From an uncultured Bacteroides sp. (GTDB lineage Bacteria > Bacteroidota > Bacteroidia > Bacteroidales > Bacteroidaceae): a stretch of DNA of 64,000 nt. The position numbers were made by a program, and so were the translations under genes. The notes under the pieces were generated by a model that was not told where the DNA came from, searched no databases, and worked only from the letters and a program-made list of their open reading frames with translations. Positions 56,891 through 64,000 of the stretch are shown piece by piece. The stretch spans positions 1 to 64,000 of the forward strand of contig CASGED010000126.1 in NCBI GenBank assembly GCA_949300425.1, written 5' to 3'. Within the stretch, counting starts at the first letter, position 1. Every line of letters starts with the position of its first letter.

Positions 56891-58858
56891 CTAAGGTTTT
56901 AGTATGGCGGCCCATCCACCACCGGGTTGCATGTGAACCTGTAAGCGGTCGGAGGAACGGACGTTTTGTTCAGTATAAACATAATCGGTCGCGTCAAAGT
57001 CGGCATTGATCCCGTCAGCGAATATTTGCGCCTGATAACTTCCCTGAGGCAGGAAACTCAGGTCAATGTCTATCGAACGGGCGTCCCAGTCGGTGATTCC
57101 ACCGATGTACCAGATGTCGCCTTTCCGCTTGGCTACCACGATGTGATTCCCCACCTCAGCGTCCAAAACAACCGTTTCGTCGAAAACGGTAGGAATTTGC
57201 TTGAGGAAAGCCAAAGTCTCATCCTCTTCCAAATAAGTAGTAGGAGAATCGGACAACATTTGCAAGGGAGACTCAAACAAAGTATATAAAGCGACCTGAT
57301 GCGCCCGAGTGCCATATACGCGCGGCTGGTCATTGACCGGAGAAAAACAGGATCTGTTTACATTGCGCATGCCGCCCGGCGTATAATCCATAGGTCCTGC
57401 CTGCATACGCATAAAGGGCAAGGTGCATTCATAGTCGGGCACATCGTGCCGCGATATCCAACGGTAGTTCTCCAATCCCTTCACTCCTTCGAAACTCAAT
57501 ATATTCGGATAAGTACGCTGCATGCCGTTGGCCTTCATGCCGTGATAACTTAATATAAAATGGTAGTCGGCTGCCCGTTCCGCTATTTTATACATGTCTT
57601 TTACCATCCGATGGTCATCGCTATCAAAAAAATCTATTTTGAAACCTTTGATTCCCATCTTGGAATACCGCTCGAAAGCCTCATCCATCTCACGAATCAG
57701 ATTCTTCCAACTTGCCCACAATACCAATCCTACGTTTTTAGATTGGGCGTATGCAGCCAATTCCGTCAAATCAATATCCGGATTGACTTCCAGCATGGTG
57801 TCGGGAAGGCTCCAGCCATCGTCAATGAGCATATACTCCAAATGGTGCTCGGCCGCAAAATCGATGTAATATTTATAAGTTTCCGTATTTATTCCGCGTT
57901 TGAAAGGCACACCTTTCAAATTGCAGCTGTTCCACCATTCCCAAGCGGTTTTTCCCGGCTTAATCCAAGATACGTCATCCAATCTGCACGGAGAGGACAA
58001 CCGCAACATCATGTCCGTGTTTGCCAGTTCTTTATCTTCGCGGCTGATGACAAGCGCTTTCCAAGGAAGCTCGCGTTTCCCTTCGAGCACGGCAATGTAT
58101 TCAGCCCGCTTGGTCGGTATGTAATTCAACTCATTGAACCCGCCGATTTTTCCTTCCAACACACATGGCGCGTATGCCGGAAGCAAAGAATGAGGCTTGT
58201 CTCCTTTCTTCAAGAACATGCCGGCAAAGTCTTCAATATCCGCATCCATGAGCAGTACTTTATAATTATCCTGCAATTCAAGAAGGAAGGGAGTTACCGC
58301 TAAAGAATCCGCATACATTCCCGAAAGCGTAGAACGGTCGTAGTAAGACTCGAACGAAAACATATACGGGTCATTTCCCCGGTTGTCATTAATATAAGGT
58401 ATATAGGCCTGGCAATCGATGGGGAACACGAACTCGGACAAGTCATTCACAACGGCAACCGGCTTCTTGTAGTCTACAACGAACCGGCAGGCCACGCCAT
58501 CGTTGTAAGCCCTGAATTCCGCCAATCCATTCTTGCCGCACGGGATAATTAATTGGTTGTAACGGTCGACAACTGAAGATTTTCTATAAAAAGGAGTATC
58601 GAACGTTTCATTGACAGACTGACGCTTTACTTTAGAAGAACACCCGTCCCCCAAAATTTTGCCATCTTCCAGCTGGAATCCCAAACGAGAGGGCGCTAAT
58701 ATAATCTTATCGTCCATCTTGACACTCCATTGTAATTGAGTATCCGTATCAATACAAATCTCTATCCGTTTATCCGGCGAGACTAACGTATGCCGCTTTT
58801 CAGCGAAAACGCTTAAAGACATTGACACCATAATAAATAAAACCGCTTTTCTTTTCAT
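56891..58858 (-). CDS. GH97 alpha-glycosidase (possibly retaining alpha-galactosidase)
   Basis: A 655-residue GH97 enzyme with a Sec signal (SLSVFAEK), so periplasmic. N-terminal beta-sandwich, then a TIM barrel with YMLIDDGWSLPDTML, GIKGFKIDFFDSDDH, and RTYPNILSFEGVKG. The Asp in KIDFFDSDD is where retaining GH97 alpha-galactosidases have their nucleophile; inverting SusB-type alpha-glucosidases use glutamates instead. Bond specificity is therefore uncertain. It is first in the PUL, before susC. GH97 is not part of the B. ovatus xyloglucan locus as I recall it, so its job here is an open question. Confidence 0.85.
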   Translation of the reverse strand: MKRKAVLFIMVSMSLSVFAEKRHTLVSPDKRIEICIDTDTQLQWSVKMDDKIILAPSRLGFQLEDGKILGDGCSSKVKRQSVNETFDTPFYRKSSVVDRYNQLIIPCGKNGLAEFRAYNDGVACRFVVDYKKPVAVVNDLSEFVFPIDCQAYIPYINDNRGNDPYMFSFESYYDRSTLSGMYADSLAVTPFLLELQDNYKVLLMDADIEDFAGMFLKKGDKPHSLLPAYAPCVLEGKIGGFNELNYIPTKRAEYIAVLEGKRELPWKALVISREDKELANTDMMLRLSSPCRLDDVSWIKPGKTAWEWWNSCNLKGVPFKRGINTETYKYYIDFAAEHHLEYMLIDDGWSLPDTMLEVNPDIDLTELAAYAQSKNVGLVLWASWKNLIREMDEAFERYSKMGIKGFKIDFFDSDDHRMVKDMYKIAERAADYHFILSYHGMKANGMQRTYPNILSFEGVKGLENYRWISRHDVPDYECTLPFMRMQAGPMDYTPGGMRNVNRSCFSPVNDQPRVYGTRAHQVALYTLFESPLQMLSDSPTTYLEEDETLAFLKQIPTVFDETVVLDAEVGNHIVVAKRKGDIWYIGGITDWDARSIDIDLSFLPQGSYQAQIFADGINADFDATDYVYTEQNVRSSDRLQVHMQPGGGWAAILKP

Positions 58859-58901
58859 GGTATATTCATTTTTATTATTGTTTTTTTATTTTTCACACCT
58901 G

Positions 58902-58930
58902 CAAAAATAGAGATTAGCGATTACATCAAA
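58902..58930 (-). promoter_or_regulatory. Main PUL promoter
   Basis: Minus-strand TTTG (58930-58927) and TATTTTTG (58909-58902) are 17 bp apart, 44 bp before the GH97 start. The 214 bp from here to the sensor gene would include the regulator's binding site; I see no certain repeat there. Confidence 0.6.
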
Positions 58931-59112
58931 GGGCTCATTTGTTTCAAAAAGCGTCCAACGGGAACAAAAATGAAACATTGACACATTTAATCCACCCGCA
59001 ACATTTGCGTCTTTCCGTGTATAGGGGGCTAAAATCATTCAAAATGCGTGCTTTTTTGTTTCAAGCCTATACGTCCTAATTAAAGAAATGCTTTCTTTGC
59101 ACACAAATCAAA

Positions 59113-59120
59113 TATCTTTG
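59113..59120 (+). promoter_or_regulatory. -7 box for the hybrid sensor gene
   Basis: TATCTTTG matches TAnnTTTG and lies 24 bp before the start codon. The start of the message would be close to the ATG. The -33 element is unclear. Confidence 0.5.
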
Positions 59121-59143
59121 ACCATATAATAATAAAAGAAGCA

Positions 59144-62100
59144 ATGAAAACGTTCCGCGACTATTTCTTCATAGGTTGTCTCTTACTTTTGGCCGGTATG
59201 GGTTGGGAACAAGCCTACGGTACCAATTTTAAGGCATCGTTGTCGAATTACCAGTTCAGGCACATTACCAGTTCGGACGGGCTTTCCTGCAACCACGTGC
59301 TATGTATGCTGGAGGATAGCCGCGGATACATGTGGTTCGGGACAGAATATGGGTTAAACCGATTTGACGGTTACCGTTTCAGGAAGTTCTTCAAGAAAGA
59401 TGTTCCTTATTCGATAGACAACATCAGCAACCTGGTGGAAGATTCGTGGGGGAATATTTGGATTGACATGGGAAGATTCGTGGTGTATGATTGGGAAACC
59501 GATACATTCACAGAGGCCAAGCAAGTGCTGGACGAAATGGGAATTTCATGCACGAACCTGCAAGAAGTTTTTGTAGACAATCAAAAGAACTTGTGGATAG
59601 AAGCGGATCATAAGCTCTATTATTTCCAAAGCGACAAGTCATTCAAAGCCTATCCCCTACCCTTCTCAACCGACGTGGAGAATTTGACAAAGGTTGATTC
59701 GCAAGTCTATTTGACAACCGCTTACGCCTGGTATAAACTGGACATACACAGCGGTGTGTTTGCCGAACAAGAGCAACCCAAAGACATAGAAGGGCAAGTC
59801 AACGAAAAAAGAATTTTATGCACCTATGCGGATAAAAGCAATGACTTATGGATTTATTCGAAAGAAGAGAACAAATTGTGGCGGAAACGTTACTATTCAG
59901 ATGAGTTAGAGCCGATAGAAATCCCTTCCGCTTCAAACAATTACAGAATACAAGACATTGTGGATGACAACAATGGCAACATTTGGATTGCCACAGATCA
60001 CCAAGGGGTATTCATCTTGGAAAAAAACAGCGGTCAATTCTTCAATGAGAAAAACGACCGCCTCAATTTGTCATCGCTCAGCAGCAGCAATATAGTCCGT
60101 TTGTACCTCGATTCTAATAATATTCTTTGGATGGCGCACTTCCGTAGCGGGATATCTTACCTCACCCGTCATTCCAAACGGATTCAGAAAGCGGACTTGG
60201 GAATGGAATGCAGCGTAGCGAAAATCATGGAAGATACACAGACAAACTTATGGTTAGGAACAGACGGGGAAGGGGTGCTCCGACAAAAGGACACCCATTG
60301 GTATGAGACCGTAGACGGAATCCCTTCGAAAAGCATCACAGCCCTTTATGAAGATTCCCGGCACCGGATATGGGCAGGAACCTATCTGGAAGGACTATAC
60401 TGCAACGACCACGGGAAAATCAGCCATTTCACTACTGAGAACACCAATCTGCCGGACAATAACATTTGGGACATCAAAGAGGACCGTTTCAAGAATATCT
60501 GGTTAGCTTCCATCAGGAGAGGAGTATGCAGGTTCGACGCCGAAACGCACGAGGCTGTGCCAGCCTTCGAGGACATCCCGGCCATCGGCTGCTCCTTTCA
60601 ATTGCATTACGACCAAAAAGACTCCCTGTTTGCCGCCACCAACGCGGGAATAGGTATCCTGAATGTAAAAACAATGCAAGATACGGTCTACTTGACGAAC
60701 CGCGCAGGCACCCAGTCCTTCCGGCATGATTTTGTCCGCACAGTCTATCGGGACTCCAGAGGATGGTTATGGATGGGGTTTGCCGGAGAATTGGTGATTT
60801 GGAACCTAAAGACTGACCAGTTCCTTTTTATCGAAGAGAAGGACGGTTTATGCAATAATCTTATCAATGGAATCACGGAAGACAAAAATCATCATATATG
60901 GGTGTCTACAGCACACGGCATCTCGAATATCATTATCAGACAAGACGGCGCGAACGTCGGCAATCCCATCGTGCATATCCAAAACTATACAACGAATGAC
61001 GGACTTTTGGACAATGATTGCGAATACATGATTTGCCGGAAGGACGGCAGTCTGGCGGTTTGTTCGCAAAACGGGTACACAATCATTTCGCCCACTATCA
61101 TAACCGATGAAGATTACCAACGCAAACCAGTGTTTACGGAAGTACTGGTGGACAACAAACCGGTATTTTATCCGCAATCAACCAATCATAAAGATTGCGA
61201 CATCAAGGTAAGCGCCGGCTTTTGGCCTCAAAACCACCTGATCCGCATCGGTTTCTCTACGCTGGATTTCAATAACCTGCACCGGCAGAAGTATGCTTAT
61301 CAAATTGAAGGCCAAATGAAAGACTGGATTGAAACCGATGAAAGCTATATCCTGCTGAACCAATTGAAAAGCGGAGAATATAAACTGAAAGTAAAGGCAT
61401 GCAATGCCAACGGCGTGTGGGGCAACGAATATTCCACCATTCACCTTCACATCCTACCTCCTTTCTGGATGACCCCGACTGCTTATCTGATTTATGCGCT
61501 TGTCATTATTGCCTGTCTCTATGGAACCGGGAAGCATTTCTATAACAAGCGGGAAAAGAAATTGCTCTTAATAAGACAGGAACAAGAGACCAAAAAGCAA
61601 ATGGAACTGTATAATATGAAAATGAGTTTCTTAACCAATATCAGCCATGACATACGGACCCCGCTTTCGCTGATATTGTCCCCACTTGAAAGCCTGAAGG
61701 AAGAGACGAAGAACAATGAATCCGTCCACCATAAGATTGAAATAGCTTATCACAATGCGCACTACTTGTTGGAACTAATCAACCAGTTGCTGAATTTCAG
61801 GAAATTAGAAGCCCACGCAGAGACGTTGCATTTGGTTTCCGGAAATATCGTCAACTTCATCAAAGAGATTTGCAACTCTTACAAGAATTATGCGGACAAG
61901 AACTTGCGCAATCTTAGCTTCCAGTCTGATTTAGAGTATTTCAGAATGAAATTCGACAAAGAGAAGGTAAACAGAATCATGTACAATTTATTGTCTAATG
62001 CGACCAAGTTTACCGACAAGAACGGGCATATCTGGGTGGATGTGTCCAAAGATGACCACAACCTGTATATCCGTGTCAGCGATGACGGCATAGGAATAGC

Positions 62101-63115
62101 AGAAGCGGACAAAGGAAAAATATTCCAACCGTTCTTCCAAGTAAAACAGAAAGACGTAAACAACGGTTCGGGAATAGGATTGCACATAACGGCCGAATAT
62201 CTGAAACTTTGTGGCGGAAGCATCTCGGTAGAGCCCAATCATCCGAAGGGAAGCCGCTTTATTTGCCGGATACCCATCGTTGAAGAAGAAGAAGCGAAGG
62301 CGCAAGAAAAAAAGGATGAACTGACGGCGGCAACCCAGAATTCCGCACTTCCTAAAGTGTTACTGGTGGAAGACAACGTTGAATTCATCAACTTCCTGTC
62401 GGAATGCCTGAGCAAAAAATACCGGGTATTGAAAGCCGAAGACGGAGAACAGGCTTTGGATATCCTGAAAGAAACGGAAGACATAGACATCATCATCAGC
62501 GACGTAATGATGCCTAAAATAGACGGCATCAGGCTATGCAACATTGTAAAGACCGACTTGAAATGGTCGCACATCCCGGTTATTCTTCTGACAGCACGTA
62601 CCGCGGAAGAGCACATGCTGGAAGGATTGGAGAACGGAGCGGACGATTACATGACAAAGCCCTTCAACATGAATATGTTACAGTTGCGTATTCAGAAATT
62701 CCTGGATTGGAAAGCCAAATGCCAAAGAGATTTGGTACAGAAGACTGACATACAGCCTAAAGACATCACCATAAGCAGTGTGGACGAGCAATTTATGCTG
62801 AGAGCCATGGAACTGATGGAGGCAAACATGGCAAACGCTGAATATAGCGTGGAGAACTTTAGCCAAGATATGAATGTCAGCCGGGCGAACCTCTACCGGA
62901 AAATGATAGCCATCACCGGAAAGTCTCCTATTGAATACATGCGAATCATCCGTCTGAAAAGAAGCAAGCAGCTATTAATGAATGGATATAGGATTAATGA
63001 AACAGCTTATGACGTAGGCTTCAACAATCCCAAATATTTCAGGAAGTATTTCAAAGAAGAATTTGGCATCACTCCAGCCGAATTTTTGAAAAAGCGCCAA
63101 GAGCATCAGCCTTAA
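59144..63115 (+). CDS. Hybrid two-component sensor/regulator (HTCS) of the PUL
   Basis: A 1323-residue inner-membrane protein that senses an oligosaccharide in the periplasm and switches on the PUL. Order: Sec signal; periplasmic propeller repeats (YMWFGTEYGLNRFDG, IWIATDHQGVF, LWLGTDGEGV, IWVSTAHGIS; about 35-680); Y_Y_Y domain (about 690-765); one transmembrane helix (about 778-795); histidine kinase with the acceptor His near 834 (ISHDIRTP) and ATP-binding NLLSNATKF, GSGIGL; receiver with phospho-Asp near 1119 (IIISDVMMP); AraC-type DNA-binding domain (about 1215-1315). Divergent from GH97. Specific ligand likely a xyloglucan fragment (inference). Confidence 0.95.
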   Translation: MKTFRDYFFIGCLLLLAGMGWEQAYGTNFKASLSNYQFRHITSSDGLSCNHVLCMLEDSRGYMWFGTEYGLNRFDGYRFRKFFKKDVPYSIDNISNLVEDSWGNIWIDMGRFVVYDWETDTFTEAKQVLDEMGISCTNLQEVFVDNQKNLWIEADHKLYYFQSDKSFKAYPLPFSTDVENLTKVDSQVYLTTAYAWYKLDIHSGVFAEQEQPKDIEGQVNEKRILCTYADKSNDLWIYSKEENKLWRKRYYSDELEPIEIPSASNNYRIQDIVDDNNGNIWIATDHQGVFILEKNSGQFFNEKNDRLNLSSLSSSNIVRLYLDSNNILWMAHFRSGISYLTRHSKRIQKADLGMECSVAKIMEDTQTNLWLGTDGEGVLRQKDTHWYETVDGIPSKSITALYEDSRHRIWAGTYLEGLYCNDHGKISHFTTENTNLPDNNIWDIKEDRFKNIWLASIRRGVCRFDAETHEAVPAFEDIPAIGCSFQLHYDQKDSLFAATNAGIGILNVKTMQDTVYLTNRAGTQSFRHDFVRTVYRDSRGWLWMGFAGELVIWNLKTDQFLFIEEKDGLCNNLINGITEDKNHHIWVSTAHGISNIIIRQDGANVGNPIVHIQNYTTNDGLLDNDCEYMICRKDGSLAVCSQNGYTIISPTIITDEDYQRKPVFTEVLVDNKPVFYPQSTNHKDCDIKVSAGFWPQNHLIRIGFSTLDFNNLHRQKYAYQIEGQMKDWIETDESYILLNQLKSGEYKLKVKACNANGVWGNEYSTIHLHILPPFWMTPTAYLIYALVIIACLYGTGKHFYNKREKKLLLIRQEQETKKQMELYNMKMSFLTNISHDIRTPLSLILSPLESLKEETKNNESVHHKIEIAYHNAHYLLELINQLLNFRKLEAHAETLHLVSGNIVNFIKEICNSYKNYADKNLRNLSFQSDLEYFRMKFDKEKVNRIMYNLLSNATKFTDKNGHIWVDVSKDDHNLYIRVSDDGIGIAEADKGKIFQPFFQVKQKDVNNGSGIGLHITAEYLKLCGGSISVEPNHPKGSRFICRIPIVEEEEAKAQEKKDELTAATQNSALPKVLLVEDNVEFINFLSECLSKKYRVLKAEDGEQALDILKETEDIDIIISDVMMPKIDGIRLCNIVKTDLKWSHIPVILLTARTAEEHMLEGLENGADDYMTKPFNMNMLQLRIQKFLDWKAKCQRDLVQKTDIQPKDITISSVDEQFMLRAMELMEANMANAEYSVENFSQDMNVSRANLYRKMIAITGKSPIEYMRIIRLKRSKQLLMNGYRINETAYDVGFNNPKYFRKYFKEEFGITPAEFLKKRQEHQP

Positions 63116-63175
63116 CTTTGGCAGGGGCGCAGGAATGCGCAGATGATGGGAATTTACTATCCATATAGGCGCACC

Positions 63176-63241
63176 GTTTCAGCAGCCACTGAAACAACGT
63201 TTCAACAGCCATTGAAACAATGTTTCAGTAGCTATTGAAAC
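63176..63241. repeat. Array F: three 20-bp palindromes every 23 bp
   Basis: GTTTCA-n8-TGAAAC starts at 63176, 63199 and 63222. The 8-nt centres are themselves similar (gcagccac, acagccat, gtagctat). Linkers are 3 nt. It lies between the convergent HTCS gene and the right-edge gene. The rest of the 63116-63289 interval shows no other feature. Confidence 0.92.
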
Positions 63242-63289
63242 GAACCGACAAATTATTTAATTTTGTACACTCACTTAAAGTATTATAAC

Positions 63290-64000
63290 CTACACTTCAA
63301 TCGGGCCAGTCGTTCCATCAGTTACATCATGTTCCCCGTACTTCTGTTTTAGTTCCTCCACTGACATTCCCGTGAAGTAGTCCTCGATGAAGTCCCAACG
63401 GCAGGCATCGTCCATGCGGCCGGTGCCGAAGAAGAGGCGATAAAGCTCTATCTGTTCCTGGAAGATACGCTCGTTGGCATCCAGAATGAGGTTGCGGTAA
63501 TCGTCCGTAGCCACCAACTGTTGCAGGGTGTCCACTTCGCTGAGGCGCACGTGGACGCAGGGAGTGCCTCCACCCGCCACGCTAAAGGACAAGCCGCCAA
63601 GCATGGAAAGAAGGTTGAGCAGCATGTTGAGGTCGGAGAAGGGAGTGCAATAGAATTGCAGACGCGCGCCCTTGCGTCCCGTGATGCGTTGGGCAAAGAG
63701 TTTCTGATAGCGCGACAAGAGGAGGTCGAAGCCGCGGGTGACGGTGAAGGACAGTTCGTTGCTCTCCTTCTTCTTCTGGCTGCTGATGTAGCTCACGCTA
63801 CGGCCTTCCTCCACTCGGCTCTCCAGCAAGGAGCCGATGAAACGCTTGGCGGAGCGGACGTCCATGCCATGCTCGGCAAAAACGGCACGCAGGGCTTCTT
63901 CGTCGAAGCGACCTTTATTCTTCAGCAGGGCGGTTTTCAGCAATGTAGTCAGGCTCTTGAACAAGGCATCCATGCGGGCGCGCAGCGTTTCGGAGTTTTC
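63290..64000 (-). CDS. C-terminal part of an unidentified protein
   Basis: The frame is open to the right edge: before the Met at 63973 it continues upstream (ENSETLRAR...), so the Met is not necessarily the start. About 237 residues are visible. It is charged and soluble with no membrane segment. CRWDFIEDYFTGMSVEELKQKYG near the end looks like a conserved tail and also appears in the remnant at 29252. I do not recognise the family with confidence; a large nucleic-acid enzyme is one possibility but this is a guess. Confidence 0.6.
   Translation of the reverse strand, partial: ENSETLRARMDALFKSLTTLLKTALLKNKGRFDEEALRAVFAEHGMDVRSAKRFIGSLLESRVEEGRSVSYISSQKKKESNELSFTVTRGFDLLLSRYQKLFAQRITGRKGARLQFYCTPFSDLNMLLNLLSMLGGLSFSVAGGGTPCVHVRLSEVDTLQQLVATDDYRNLILDANERIFQEQIELYRLFFGTGRMDDACRWDFIEDYFTGMSVEELKQKYGEHDVTDGTTGPIEV

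Overview
The window looks like chromosomal DNA of a gut Bacteroides or a close relative in Bacteroidales; I cannot fix the species. Evidence: SusC/SusD pairs, hybrid two-component regulators, lipoproteins with Bacteroidetes-style lipoboxes, TAnnTTTG -7 boxes with upstream TTTG, a DUF349 protein, and a tmRNA with tag GNENYALAA. Both ends cut genes: coaX on the left and an unidentified gene on the right. Layout. 1-4.1 kb is housekeeping: coaX (partial), mutY, an HU gene, a 30-residue very basic peptide and ribonuclease G. 4.2-5.8 kb holds an iron alcohol dehydrogenase and an HU-like protein whose leader carries four evenly spaced palindromes. 6.1-10.1 kb is a five-gene inositol-lipid cluster: myo-inositol-1-phosphate synthase, PgpA-type phosphatase, GtrA-like membrane protein, CDP-alcohol phosphatidyltransferase and PAP2-type synthase. 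It matches in content and order the Bacteroides thetaiotaomicron cluster BT_1522-BT_1526, as I recall it. 10.2-23.3 kb holds serS, rpmA-rplU, a HAD phosphatase, an uncharacterised operon (outer-membrane barrel plus two lipoproteins), a DUF349 protein, mgtE, rsmA, a flippase-like membrane protein and ssrA. 23.5-29.3 kb holds a sensor kinase/sigma-54 activator pair and a short UvrA paralogue. 29.3-63.1 kb is a polysaccharide utilization locus. Its promoter-proximal end is GH97-SusC-SusD-SGBP-GH5, followed by two fimbrillin-like lipoproteins, three GH2 enzymes, GH74, GH31 (with PA14) and GH3. A divergent hybrid two-component sensor controls it. GH74, GH5, GH31 alpha-xylosidase, GH2 beta-galactosidase and GH3 beta-glucosidase together point strongly to galacto-xyloglucan: endo-enzymes cut the backbone at the surface, SusCD imports oligosaccharides, and periplasmic exo-enzymes remove galactose, xylose and glucose. 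The most unusual signal is not a gene. Six intergenic loci carry short tandem arrays of palindromes repeating every 22 or 23 bp. Each locus has its own palindrome sequence (5890, 11652, 13682, 23522, 45574 and 63176). Shared geometry with no shared sequence is unexplained by the annotated genes. I know of no named element that fits. Other points of interest are a chimeric GH2 carrying a truncated SGNH-hydrolase start, a terminator overlapping a promoter inside the inositol-lipid cluster, and a 17-codon remnant of the gene family found at the right edge.
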